This document shows, piece after piece, positions 44,836-53,754 of a stretch of DNA of 64,000 nucleotides. A model generated the notes under the pieces. It worked only from the letters and a program-made list of their open reading frames with translations. It did not search any database and was not told where the DNA came from. The DNA is taken from positions 1,116,001-1,180,000 of the forward strand of contig NZ_JANIBO010000001.1 in the NCBI RefSeq assembly GCF_024506395.1, read 5' to 3'. The position numbers and the translations under genes are program-made. How positions within the stretch are numbered: the first letter of the stretch is position 1; each line of letters starts with the position of its first letter. Origin of the DNA: Cetobacterium sp. NK01. Its GTDB lineage: Bacteria; Fusobacteriota; Fusobacteriia; Fusobacteriales; Fusobacteriaceae.

Positions 44836-44938
44836 TGTAAGGAAACTTACCCTTGAAACGTTAACGTTGTGTTAAAGTTTGAAGTGCCCCGACATCTAGA
44901 AATAGATAAAAAAGCCCTCAGAAATGAGGGTTTTTTTT
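44836..44938 (+). ncRNA. Candidate small regulatory RNA, about 100 nt
   Basis: The predicted transcript folds locally into GTAAG-GAAA-CTTAC (44837-44850), a hairpin of AAAC.TTAAC with GTTAA.GTTT (about 44856-44880), an open GTGCCCCGACA, ATCTA-GAAA-TAGAT (44894-44907), and a terminator CCCTCA-GAAA-TGAGGG (44915-44930) with eight T. Three GAAA tetraloops and the absence of an ORF with a ribosome site argue for RNA function. The open CCCCGAC segment matches the loop of the candidate at 35201-35296. The next gene has its own promoter. Confidence 0.65.
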
Positions 44939-44951
44939 ATTTTTTAAAATA

Positions 44952-44980
44952 TTAAATATTAAATCAGAAAATGATATAAT
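44952..44980 (+). promoter_or_regulatory. Promoter of the sensor-LytTR-ABC operon
   Basis: TTAAAT (44952-44957), a 17-bp spacer and extended -10 TGATATAAT (44972-44980), 32 bp before the gene. Confidence 0.6.
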
Positions 44981-45011
44981 ATATAAATAATAAATAAAAT
45001 TAGGAGGGGGA

Positions 45012-46580
45012 ATGAATATAAAAAGCAGAATGGGAATATATATAGCTATATTTCTAACAGTTTTTTCAGCTTTGTTATACTTGTCAAAAGATAGTAATAA
45101 CTATATATCTATAACAACTAATAGGGAGAGTATAGATATATTTAATACGAATCAAGAGAAAGTGTTACTATATAAAAAAGAGGGAGGGGTATTAAAAAAG
45201 GTTCCTATTTTTGTCTATTTAAATGATTATATGAATATAAATAGTGAATCAGGAGAATATTTAGTTAAAATTAAAGAGAAAAATTATCCTGCACAAGAGA
45301 TTTTAACAGAAAAAAAGAAGGATGAACCTTTAATAATTGGACTAAAATATATTCCTAAAATAGATTTAAGAAAAAATAATATATTTTTAAATGTTTTAAC
45401 TGGAGCATTTCTACTATTTAATTTGAGACTTTTATACAACTTCAAAAAAGAGATTGTAAGAAAAAAAGAGATTATTTTTCCAATATTCTTCCTTTGCTTA
45501 AAAATTCTTTTAACTAATTCAGAACTTTTCTCAAATGTAATTTTAACAAGAATTAATCTTGTAACAACAAGCATTTTAGGGTTATACTTATTGATTTATG
45601 TAAAAAATAAAAGTTACCAAATAAAAAATGATAAATCTATAAATATGTTTTTATGGATATTATTTATAATGTACTACATAGGGGAAGTAGTTATGACTAG
45701 TGCAATTTTAAACTCTAAAATTTTAAACTATTTAGCTACTAACTATTTCAGCTTTCTAAAAATTTCTATATTTTTCTATGTTTGGATAGATGCATTAATT
45801 ATAATACTTTTTATGTTTCTTTTAGAATCTATAAAAATTAAGAAAAAACAGATAATAAAACAGATAGAAAAGAAAAACTTGGCATTAATTGCAAGTTTTA
45901 TAATTTTATCATTAACAGTGGAATTTTTTATAAACAATAATAAATATTTTTATTATTTAAATATGTTTGAGTTTGTGTATGTATTTTGGTATATATTTTT
46001 AATAGATATAAATACTATGGGAAAAGTAAAAGTACTCAATTTAAAGATTTTTCAAATGTTTTTACATATATATTTATTTTTTGTAATAACAGAGAGTGTA
46101 GAGATAGCTTTAGGAGTTATTGCTTCGTTTTTAACTTTAAATCTATATACATACTTTATACAGGGAACTTTAAAAGTTGATAGATATTATATAGAAAATT
46201 TAATAAATCGTATGTATTTAACTAAAAACTCTAAGGAGTTTAAAGAACAGCTTTCAAAAGAGTTAAAGAAAAATTTAGAGTTAAGTGAAGTAGAAACTAA
46301 AATCCTTATTCAAAGAGATGATTATAAGAAGTTTTTATTAGATAGAGGATATGATGAAGATGAGCTGTTATTAGAGAAAAATGATATTTTAAATAAAAAA
46401 TATGACTATGCAGTGAGGTTAAAATATAATAAAAATCCATTTATAGGGGTTATTTTAATAGCCAATAGAGGTACAAAATTAGTTTATGAGGAGAAAAGAT
46501 ATTTAGAGGAGATCTCTAAACGGATATCCTTAATAGCTAGTAGATACAGATTTGAAAAACTGCAGGAGGAACTTAATTGA
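45012..46580 (+). CDS. Polytopic membrane sensor protein without a kinase domain
   Basis: This 522-aa protein has an N-terminal membrane anchor (about 8-25), an extracytoplasmic beta-rich domain (about 30-115), then about eight membrane segments (from about 123 to 385) and a cytoplasmic GAF-like domain (about 395-522, LINRMYLTKNSKEFKEQL...NPFIGVILIANRG...YLEEISKRISLIASRYRF). No His-box, N-box or G-box of a histidine kinase is present. It overlaps the LytTR regulator gene, so it probably signals to it. I do not recognise the family. The start follows TTAGGAGGGGG. Confidence 0.75.
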   Translation: MNIKSRMGIYIAIFLTVFSALLYLSKDSNNYISITTNRESIDIFNTNQEKVLLYKKEGGVLKKVPIFVYLNDYMNINSESGEYLVKIKEKNYPAQEILTEKKKDEPLIIGLKYIPKIDLRKNNIFLNVLTGAFLLFNLRLLYNFKKEIVRKKEIIFPIFFLCLKILLTNSELFSNVILTRINLVTTSILGLYLLIYVKNKSYQIKNDKSINMFLWILFIMYYIGEVVMTSAILNSKILNYLATNYFSFLKISIFFYVWIDALIIILFMFLLESIKIKKKQIIKQIEKKNLALIASFIILSLTVEFFINNNKYFYYLNMFEFVYVFWYIFLIDINTMGKVKVLNLKIFQMFLHIYLFFVITESVEIALGVIASFLTLNLYTYFIQGTLKVDRYYIENLINRMYLTKNSKEFKEQLSKELKKNLELSEVETKILIQRDDYKKFLLDRGYDEDELLLEKNDILNKKYDYAVRLKYNKNPFIGVILIANRGTKLVYEEKRYLEEISKRISLIASRYRFEKLQEELN

Positions 46581-47269
46581 AAAAAATAGGTGTCAATATA
46601 GATTTAAATTTACAAGAGATATTAAGCGAACTTCTAGAGGTTGAATTTTATTCAGTAGAAAGCTTAATAAAATATGATATCGAAAGTATCGATGCGGTTA
46701 TTTTAGATTTAAAATACGAAAAAGACAACAATAAAATACACTTTTTTAGTAGAAAAAACATTCCCATTGTGTTATTATGTTCTAGAGATGATGACTTTAG
46801 AAGGATAAAAGAATATTTTAAAAGACGTGATATATATGATTGTGTGTATAGAGATGATTACTTTGAAATAGAAAAATCTTTAGATGAGTTATTTAATAGA
46901 AAAGCAATCCCTAAAAATATAGAGGAGATTGTAATAAATGAAAGTTTTTATAGAGCTATTGTAAAGATTAAAGATATTATCTATCTAGATTATTGTAGAC
47001 TTACTAGAAAAACAGAGATAACAACAAGAGATGGGAAAATTTATTCAGTAAAAAGAGGATTTTCAGAAGTTGAAGATAAACTGAAAATTTTAGATTGCTT
47101 CATAAGGGTAGATAGAGGAACTCTTATAAATAAAAATTTAATAAAAGAGATTGATTATAAAAATGAAAAAATAACCTTTGTTGGAGATGGTTGTTTATCT
47201 GTAAGTAGGACTAAATTAAAAATTTTAGAGGAAAACTTGGATTTATTCGAAAATAGAATAGAGCTATAA
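46577..47269 (+). CDS. LytTR-type response regulator
   Basis: This 230-aa regulator starts at TTG 46577, which overlaps the sensor stop (ATTGA) and follows AGGAGG by 7 bases. Residues 1-115 look like a receiver: a single Asp in DAVILDLKYE is retained but the usual acidic pair at strand 1 is not clear. Residues 125-225 are a LytTR DNA-binding domain (VKIKDIIYLDYCRLTRKTEITTRDGKIYSVKRGFSEVEDKL, FIRVDRGTLINKNLIKEI). It probably controls the ABC transporter that follows. Confidence 0.85.
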   Translation: MKKIGVNIDLNLQEILSELLEVEFYSVESLIKYDIESIDAVILDLKYEKDNNKIHFFSRKNIPIVLLCSRDDDFRRIKEYFKRRDIYDCVYRDDYFEIEKSLDELFNRKAIPKNIEEIVINESFYRAIVKIKDIIYLDYCRLTRKTEITTRDGKIYSVKRGFSEVEDKLKILDCFIRVDRGTLINKNLIKEIDYKNEKITFVGDGCLSVSRTKLKILEENLDLFENRIEL

Positions 47270-47297
47270 AAAACTTTAAAATACAATGGAGGAGAAT

Positions 47298-48077
47298 ATG
47301 AAGAAAATAATACTTTTTATAACATTGATTCTTGGAAGTTTAGTTTTTGCAAATGAAAAACCTTTAATCGTAGGAATGGAGTTAGCATACCCTCCCTTTG
47401 AAATGTCAGATGAGAATGGAAAACCTACAGGTATAAGTGTAGATATGGCCTATGCTTTAGGAGAGTTCTTAGGAAGAGATGTAATTATAGAGGACATGGC
47501 TTATGGTGGTCTTATTCCAGCTTTGAAAACTAAAAAAGTAGATGTAATAATATCATCAATGTCTGTAACAGATGAGAGAAAGCAGTCTGTTAATTTTTCA
47601 ACACCATATGCTAAAAGTTATTTAGCAATGTTAGTTAATAATAAATCAGGTATTGCAAATGCAAATGATTTAAATCAAAAAGGAAAGAAAGTTGCAGTAA
47701 AAAAGGGAACAAGTGGACATACTGTGGCTGAAAAATACTTTCCAAATGCTGAGATAATGGTTTTTGACAAAGAAAGTGCTTGTGTATTAGAGGTTTCTCA
47801 AGGTAAAGTAGATGCTTTTATATATGATCCATTGACAATATATAGAAACTGGACAAGAAACTCAGAAACAACAACTCCACTATTAGCTCAATTTGAAAAT
47901 GAATCTCAACCTTGGGCAGTAGCATATAGAAAGGGTGAGGAGGATTTAGGAGCTCAAATAGATGAATTTATAGTGGAATATAAGGCTAATGGAGGATTTA
48001 ATAAATTAGCTGATAAATACTTAGGTGAGGAGAGAGCTTTCTTCAAGGAGAAAAATGTACCTTTCTTCTTTGATTAG
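47298..48077 (+). CDS. Amino-acid ABC transporter, substrate-binding protein
   Basis: The start is ATG 47298: the in-frame ATG at 47286 is part of its ribosome site (ATGGAGGAG). The 259-aa product has a signal peptide (MKKIILFITLILGSLVFA) and the family-3 blocks VGMELAYPPFEMSDENGKPTGISVDMAYALGEFLG and IEDMAYGGLIPALKTKKVDVIISSMSVTDERKQ. It binds a polar amino acid; the ligand is unknown. It is the fourth... third gene of the sensor operon, ahead of permease and ATPase. Confidence 0.95.
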   Translation: MKKIILFITLILGSLVFANEKPLIVGMELAYPPFEMSDENGKPTGISVDMAYALGEFLGRDVIIEDMAYGGLIPALKTKKVDVIISSMSVTDERKQSVNFSTPYAKSYLAMLVNNKSGIANANDLNQKGKKVAVKKGTSGHTVAEKYFPNAEIMVFDKESACVLEVSQGKVDAFIYDPLTIYRNWTRNSETTTPLLAQFENESQPWAVAYRKGEEDLGAQIDEFIVEYKANGGFNKLADKYLGEERAFFKEKNVPFFFD

Positions 48078-48085
48078 GAGATGAT

Positions 48086-48877
48086 ATGAGTATACTAAAA
48101 ACTTTATTTTTTAAACCCAAAACTCAAGAAGAAACACCAGTTGTAAAGTGGATAAATATAGTTTTAGTAACTGTGATAGTTTTAGGAGTTTTTCATTATG
48201 CTTTCAGTAGATTAGACTACCCATACAATTGGGATGGAATAATTGAAAAGTATAAATATAAATTTATGATTGGTTTTACCATGACATTGGTAATATCAAT
48301 TTTTTCTCTAATAGCTAGTTTTATAATAGGTGGGCTTTTAGTTTTAGGTCAAAGAGGAAGTTTTTTACCAACTTACTATTTTGCTAAAGGCTTTACTGAA
48401 GTTATTCGTGGAACGCCACTAATAGTTCAGATATATCTATTTTACTATGTAATAGGAACGGCTTTTGGTATAGAAAATCGTTATTTAATGGGAGTTTTAA
48501 TAATGGGAGTATTTTCAGGAGCTTATGTTTCTGAGATTATTCGTGCAGGAATAGAAAGTATAAATAAAACTCAGATAGAAACAGCAAGATCTCTTGCTTT
48601 TACAAAATTTCAAACGTACAGATATATAGTTCTACCTCAAGTTATAAAAAGAGTTATGCCACCACTTGCAGGGCAGTTTGCTAGCTTGATAAAAGATTCC
48701 TCTCTTTTATCAATAATAGCAGTAAACGAGTTTACAAAAAATGTGCAGGAGGTGGATTCTCTAACTTTTTCTCCAATAGAGAACTACTGTATTCTAGCAG
48801 TGGGTTATTTGATATTGACTTATCCAATCTCCCATCTCTCTAAATATTTAGAGAGGAGGTATAGTTATGGAAATTAA
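48086..48877 (+). CDS. Amino-acid ABC transporter, permease
   Basis: This 263-aa permease has an N-terminal segment before the core (about 1-60) and HisM-type membrane segments with the EAA loop ETARSLAFTKFQTYRYIVLPQVIKRVMPPLAGQF. Blocks EVIRGTPLIVQIYLFYYV and [19 protein letters not shown] are family signatures. It lies 8 bp after the binding-protein gene and overlaps the ATPase gene by 11 bp. Confidence 0.95.
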   Translation: MSILKTLFFKPKTQEETPVVKWINIVLVTVIVLGVFHYAFSRLDYPYNWDGIIEKYKYKFMIGFTMTLVISIFSLIASFIIGGLLVLGQRGSFLPTYYFAKGFTEVIRGTPLIVQIYLFYYVIGTAFGIENRYLMGVLIMGVFSGAYVSEIIRAGIESINKTQIETARSLAFTKFQTYRYIVLPQVIKRVMPPLAGQFASLIKDSSLLSIIAVNEFTKNVQEVDSLTFSPIENYCILAVGYLILTYPISHLSKYLERRYSYGN

Positions 48878-49622
48878 AATAGAAAATTTACATAAAAATT
48901 TTGGAGAACAGGTAGTTTTAAATGGACTTAATTTAGATTTAAAACAGATACACTCAATTGTAATAATAGGACCGTCTGGAGGAGGTAAATCTACGCTGTT
49001 AAGAATTTTAGCAGGGTTAGAAATAGCTGATGAAGGAGAAATAGTTGTTAGTGGAGAGAGAATCCCTAAAGAGGAGGAGGAACTTCACGAGTATAGAAAG
49101 GGTATAGGAGTAGTCTTCCAAGCCTTTAATTTATTTCCTCATTTAACAGCTTTAGAAAATATAATATTACCTTTGGAAAAAGTTCATGGAGTTTCTAAAA
49201 ATGAGAGCGTTGAAAGAGCCGAAAAACTTTTAAAAAGATTTGGATTATTTGAGCATAGAAATAAATATCCTCATCAACTTTCAGGAGGACAACAACAAAG
49301 AGTTGCAATAGTTAGAGCAATGGCATTAAAGCCTAAATTTTTACTTTTAGATGAACCCACTTCAGCCTTAGATCCTGCTTTAACAAAGGAGATTTTAGAG
49401 GCTATTGGAGAGCTAAGAAAAGATAAAAAAGATATGGTTTTGGTAACTCATGAGATGGAGTTTGCTAAGGGTGTAGCTGATTGTGTTATCTTTGTAAGTG
49501 GTGGAAAAATAGTTGAGATGGGACCACCGGGAATAATTTTTGATAAACCTAAAACTATTGAACTTTGTCAATTTTTAGGTGGTAAAGATTGTGAAAATAG
49601 AATAAAAACATATAGTGCCTAG
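48867..49622 (+). CDS. Amino-acid ABC transporter, ATPase
   Basis: This 251-aa ATPase shows Walker A GPSGGGKST, Q-loop VFQAFNLFPHLTALENI, signature LSGGQQQRVAIVRAM, Walker [15 protein letters not shown] and VLVTHEMEFAKGVAD. It is of the GlnQ type and powers the preceding permease. It ends the five-gene sensor-transporter operon at a terminator that overlaps its stop codon. Confidence 0.96.
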   Translation: MEIKIENLHKNFGEQVVLNGLNLDLKQIHSIVIIGPSGGGKSTLLRILAGLEIADEGEIVVSGERIPKEEEELHEYRKGIGVVFQAFNLFPHLTALENIILPLEKVHGVSKNESVERAEKLLKRFGLFEHRNKYPHQLSGGQQQRVAIVRAMALKPKFLLLDEPTSALDPALTKEILEAIGELRKDKKDMVLVTHEMEFAKGVADCVIFVSGGKIVEMGPPGIIFDKPKTIELCQFLGGKDCENRIKTYSA

Positions 49623-49645
49623 ATTTATCTAGGTACTTTTTTTTA
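49614..49645 (+). terminator. Terminator of the sensor-ABC operon
   Basis: AGTGCCTAGA pairs with TCTAGGTACT (one G-U pair) around TTTA, followed by eight or more T. Confidence 0.88.
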
Positions 49646-49714
49646 AAAGCATACATTTGAAAAAAGGTACTTAGAAAGTAGTAGTATATTTCAATAGTGA
49701 AAGGGTATAAAATA

Positions 49715-49743
49715 TTGACTTTAAAAGTTAGAGATGATATAAA
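49715..49743 (+). promoter_or_regulatory. Promoter of the K+ channel-fplA operon
   Basis: TTGACT (49715-49720), a 17-bp spacer and TATAAA (49738-49743) with upstream TG (extended -10). Confidence 0.7.
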
Positions 49744-49816
49744 ATAGTTTTGGAAAAAATTAAAAGGGAAAAATAGTTTTCTAAAGTATATTTCTAAAAA
49801 AGAGTCAGGAGGAAAG

Positions 49817-50554
49817 ATGAGATTATACAAAAAAGAGCAGATATATGATTTTCTGAAAAATGCAATAATCTCTGGGGTAATTGCAGTACTACTATCTATT
49901 GTAGCCCATGTAATAGTTGAAAAGGAGAGGTTAGATTACTTAGAGATAGCTTTAAGTTCTGTAAAAATATATTTTAGTATTTTACCAATGGTTTTTTTAA
50001 AACAAAAAAACTTTTTGTTTAGAGATGGACCATTAAAGGCTACAGCTTTAATTTTTTATTATTTAATATTAGTTCCTATTATAAATTTTTCATTAAATTT
50101 AAGGCAGGAAACAAGTGATTTAAGATACTTTTTTTATTTGTTATCTTTTATAAATATAATACTACTAATAGCGTGTCATATAATAATATTAAAATATGTT
50201 TTTTCAGATTTTTTAAGACGTAGAAGAAAAGTTGTTCCAGCAGATGTAATAGTTGTCATAACTACTTATATAACTATTGCTATAAGCTTTGGACTTTTGT
50301 ATACTATACTTAGTTTATTTAGTTCAACACCTGTATTTAACGGAATAACTAGAGAGTTACCTCAGGTGGAGTTTTATTTTAAACACGTATACTTTAGTTT
50401 TATAACAATAACAACAGTTGGTTACGGGGATGTATATCCACTTACAATGTTAGCTCAATTTTTAGTTGTTGTAGAGATAATAACTGGGATTGTATTAACA
50501 AATGTCATATTAGGACTTGTAATTGGATCAGGAATACTTTCATCAAAAGATTAA
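49817..50554 (+). CDS. Potassium channel (2-TM pore domain) protein
   Basis: This 245-aa membrane protein has about four N-terminal segments (20-40, 55-75, 80-100, 110-135), one at about 150-172, and a pore domain with selectivity filter TTVGYGDVYP followed by an inner helix (VEIITGIVLTNVILGLVIGSG). It would conduct K+ across the inner membrane. There is no RCK domain. The start follows AGGAGG, and fplA begins 20 bp downstream, so they are probably co-transcribed. Confidence 0.88.
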   Translation: MRLYKKEQIYDFLKNAIISGVIAVLLSIVAHVIVEKERLDYLEIALSSVKIYFSILPMVFLKQKNFLFRDGPLKATALIFYYLILVPIINFSLNLRQETSDLRYFFYLLSFINIILLIACHIIILKYVFSDFLRRRRKVVPADVIVVITTYITIAISFGLLYTILSLFSSTPVFNGITRELPQVEFYFKHVYFSFITITTVGYGDVYPLTMLAQFLVVVEIITGIVLTNVILGLVIGSGILSSKD

Positions 50555-50573
50555 ATAAAAACGGGAGGATTAA

Positions 50574-52883
50574 ATGGGAAGGCTAAGAAAAATAGTTTTA
50601 TTTTTTGTGCTTTGTTTATCTGTTTTAGCAGCTGAAGAATCAGAAAATAGAGTTAACTCTGCTGCTGAAAAAATAAAAGAGATAGATAAACAGATACAGG
50701 AGCTGGAGTTAAAAAGAAAAAACTTAGAGAGTTTAAAACAAACTTTTATAAAGAATCAAAATATTTCTAGACCTAAAGTTGGATTGGTTTTAAGTGGAGG
50801 AGGAGCTAAAGGTGCTGCTCATATAGGTGTATTAAAAACACTGGAGAAATATCAAATTCCAATAGATTATATAGTGGGAACAAGTGCTGGAAGTATCATA
50901 GCAGCGATGTACTCTGTGGGATATACTCCAGATGAAATTGAAAAGGTGGTAACAGATATACAGTTTTATGATCTGTTTAAAAATAGCTCTAGTAGAGACT
51001 TAGAAGGAATTGTTCAAAAGACTCAGTCTAATAAGTATCCACTGAATATAGCTTTGACAAAAAATTTCAATCTATCTCTACCAATGGGGGTTTTAAATGG
51101 AGAGTATATCTATTTAGAGCTAAAGAAAATCTTTGCAAGAGCAGAAAATGTAACAGAGTTTAAAGATTTCCCAATACCATTTAGAGCTATGACTACAAAT
51201 CTTCAAACAGGAGAATCAGTTGAGATAAATAGTGGTGACTTAGCATTAGCAACTTTAAAAAGTATGGCAATTCCAACTTTCTTAGATCCAATAAGAGAGG
51301 GAGATAACTACTATGTAGATGGAGGAGTAGCAGATAACTTCCCAGTTTTACAAGCTATAAATATGGGTGCAGATATAGTTATAGGTGTAGATATAGCAGC
51401 AGAACCTATTGTTATAACAGATAACTCAAATATAATTCAGATACTTGATAAGTTATCAACATATAATGGAGATAAGAGTACTGAGATTCAAACTCATTAC
51501 CCAGATATTTTAATAACTCCAGATGTAAAAAAACATAGTACTTTAGATTTTGATAATTTACCAAAATTAGTTGAAGAGGGACAAATCGCTTCTGAAAAAG
51601 TTGATTATGCACTGTCAAAACTAACAGATAAAGCTAGATATAATGAGATTAATTTAAAGAAAGAGAAGATGAGAAATAGAGAGTTTAATATAGCAAATGT
51701 TAAATTAAGTGGAAATGATCTATTAACTGCAAAAGAGGTTGAAAAATTAAGACCTAAAGAGGGAGAGCTAACAGTAAAAGAGTTAAATCTTTGGGCAGAA
51801 AAGATATTTGCTAAAAATTATGTAGATAGAGTTTTCTACACTGTAGACGGAGATACAGTGAATTTTACAGTGAGAGAAAAGTTAGAAACAAAGCTAAAAG
51901 CTGGACTATTCTATGTGTCTAACTATGGTGCAGGATTAGAAGCTGTAGCAGAGGTTCCTGTTTTCAATAAGTTTAATCTATCTCAGAAAAATTACACTTT
52001 AAAAACAGAACTTTCAAAATATCCAAAAGTATCACTAACAGATACAACACAGTATAATGTTTGGGATCATAAGTTACTTGTATCAGCAGAGATTGGATAT
52101 GGATTAAACCCAATATTCCTATATAAGGGTGGAGATAATGTTTCAACATATGAAAATAATACTTTTGAGACAAATCTATCAGTAGGAACAACAATATTTA
52201 ACGATATAATAGCAGGATATACATTGAGCTATAAAAATATGGAAACAAATTACTCTTCAGGAGAGAAAATTAAAAACTTCTCATTCTTTAAAAAGGATGG
52301 ATCATACTTCACAAATACATTTAGTTTCTATTACGATACAATGAATCAATCAGAGTATGCAACTAAAGGTGGGCAAGGATTATTACAAGTGTTCTCTGAA
52401 ACTAATGCAAAAGAAGGAAACTCTTTTGAAGGATATTCAGCAATGGCTACAAAGTATTTCCCAATAGGGAATAGTTGGTCTTTAAATGTTAACTTAAGTG
52501 GAGGACAGATGTATAACGCTGAAAATACACCACTTTCAGAGTTATTTAATTTAGGAGGATTAAGAAGTAATCCATTGAGAAGAAACTACTCTTTTGTAGG
52601 ATTACCAATTTCATCTGTTTATACAGATAACTTCTTCCTAGGAGGAGCAGGATTACAATATACAGTATTTACAAATTTATACTTAAGCTTGAACTATAAT
52701 ATAGGAACATATAATTACTATTCTGGATTTGAAAGCGAAAAAGGTATTTGGGATATGAGAAAAGAGGGATATGGAGTAGGAATTGGATGGGATACATTCT
52801 TAGGACCAATGGATTTTTCTATATCTAATAATGTGTTAAATAACGAAACTTTATTCCAAGTTCATATAGGATATGTTTTCTAA
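50574..52883 (+). CDS. fplA: Patatin-like phospholipase autotransporter (type Vd, FplA-like)
   Basis: This 769-aa protein has a signal peptide (about 1-21), a coiled-coil linker (28-65), a patatin phospholipase domain (about 65-340), a POTRA-like domain (about 350-430) and a C-terminal beta-barrel (about 430-769) ending in Phe (VHIGYVF). The catalytic features are LVLSGGGAKGAAH (oxyanion hole), GTSAGS (nucleophile Ser) and DGGVADNFPV (Asp). This is the layout of FplA of Fusobacterium nucleatum, a surface phospholipase A1. It is a clear pointer to Fusobacteriota. Confidence 0.95.
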   Translation: MGRLRKIVLFFVLCLSVLAAEESENRVNSAAEKIKEIDKQIQELELKRKNLESLKQTFIKNQNISRPKVGLVLSGGGAKGAAHIGVLKTLEKYQIPIDYIVGTSAGSIIAAMYSVGYTPDEIEKVVTDIQFYDLFKNSSSRDLEGIVQKTQSNKYPLNIALTKNFNLSLPMGVLNGEYIYLELKKIFARAENVTEFKDFPIPFRAMTTNLQTGESVEINSGDLALATLKSMAIPTFLDPIREGDNYYVDGGVADNFPVLQAINMGADIVIGVDIAAEPIVITDNSNIIQILDKLSTYNGDKSTEIQTHYPDILITPDVKKHSTLDFDNLPKLVEEGQIASEKVDYALSKLTDKARYNEINLKKEKMRNREFNIANVKLSGNDLLTAKEVEKLRPKEGELTVKELNLWAEKIFAKNYVDRVFYTVDGDTVNFTVREKLETKLKAGLFYVSNYGAGLEAVAEVPVFNKFNLSQKNYTLKTELSKYPKVSLTDTTQYNVWDHKLLVSAEIGYGLNPIFLYKGGDNVSTYENNTFETNLSVGTTIFNDIIAGYTLSYKNMETNYSSGEKIKNFSFFKKDGSYFTNTFSFYYDTMNQSEYATKGGQGLLQVFSETNAKEGNSFEGYSAMATKYFPIGNSWSLNVNLSGGQMYNAENTPLSELFNLGGLRSNPLRRNYSFVGLPISSVYTDNFFLGGAGLQYTVFTNLYLSLNYNIGTYNYYSGFESEKGIWDMRKEGYGVGIGWDTFLGPMDFSISNNVLNNETLFQVHIGYVF

Positions 52884-52971
52884 AGAAAATAAAGAGAGAT
52901 TAAAATAAAGGAAGAGCAAAAATATTTAAGTAAAGTTAGTTAAAGATGATAAGTTTAAGGAGGATTTTATT

Positions 52972-53598
52972 ATGTTTAAAAAGTTAGCCTATCTATCACC
53001 ACTAGCTTTACTTATGTTTCAGGGTTGTACATCTTTAATTGATGGACATATGGTAGCTGTGGATTCATTTGCACCAAAGATGGTACCAGCGGGGACATAC
53101 TATCTTTCATCTAAGGGACCAGAAGCAGGATTACAAAAACAAACTTTTGAAAACTCACTACAAAATATGTTAGCATCAAAAGGATATACAAGAACCTTTG
53201 TAAATAAAGGAGCAAATTATAATATAGTTTATGACTATACTGTTACAGGTCCATTTACAACAGAGGAAAGCTTCCCAGCTCCAGTAAATGAATGGTGGGG
53301 AGTAGAACAAACATATGGTGGAGTTCACAATGGAATGTTTGAAGAGGCATGGTACAGTGATAATACTCAATTTGTAAATTATTTTGTAAAAGCATTAAGC
53401 TTGTCAGCTTATGCAAATAGTATTCCAGTGTGGCAAGTAAAAGGTCATGTACAAGCTGAAACACCAGATTTAAATCAAGATTATCGATATCTAATTTCAG
53501 GAATTTCTGATTATATTGATCAAAGTTCTGGAAAAGTAGTATACATAAATGTTGTTAAGAACTCAAAAACAGGAGATTACACAGCAACTAAATGGTAG
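52972..53598 (+). CDS. DUF4136-like outer-membrane lipoprotein
   Basis: This 208-aa protein has a lipoprotein signal with lipobox FQGC (MFKKLAYLSPLALLMFQGCTS). The body has the features of DUF4136-type lipoproteins: MVPAGTYYLSSKG at the start, LQNMLASKGYTRTFVNKGANYNIVYDYTV and a terminal domain of strands, ending YTATKW. The function of the family is unknown. It lies 88 bp after fplA with its own AAGGAGG site and ends at a strong terminator. Confidence 0.75.
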   Translation: MFKKLAYLSPLALLMFQGCTSLIDGHMVAVDSFAPKMVPAGTYYLSSKGPEAGLQKQTFENSLQNMLASKGYTRTFVNKGANYNIVYDYTVTGPFTTEESFPAPVNEWWGVEQTYGGVHNGMFEEAWYSDNTQFVNYFVKALSLSAYANSIPVWQVKGHVQAETPDLNQDYRYLISGISDYIDQSSGKVVYINVVKNSKTGDYTATKW

Positions 53599-53602
53599 AA
53601 TT

Positions 53603-53635
53603 AAAACCTCTAAGTTTAACTTAGAGGTTTTTTTT
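53603..53635 (+). terminator. Terminator after the lipoprotein gene
   Basis: AAAACCTCTAAG pairs with CTTAGAGGTTTT (53603-53630) and a T run follows. Confidence 0.92.
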
Positions 53636-53725
53636 ATTTTACTATAAAAAGGTTTAGAAAACATACATAATGAAATAAAAAAAATATAATAAATCACTTA
53701 AAATACAAAAAAATAAAATAAAAAT

Positions 53726-53754
53726 TTGACAAAATAAAAATCAGATTGTATACT
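53726..53754 (+). promoter_or_regulatory. Promoter of the uronate operon
   Basis: TTGACA (53726-53731), a 17-bp spacer and TATACT (53749-53754). The transcript would start near 53761, so the GntR start must be downstream, at 53806. Confidence 0.85.

Noticed and set aside
51412-53464. Several leftward ORFs of 64-73 codons opposite fplA and the lipoprotein gene
   Set aside because: Their composition (Leu, Tyr, His rich) mirrors the sense codons of real genes and no start signals are present.
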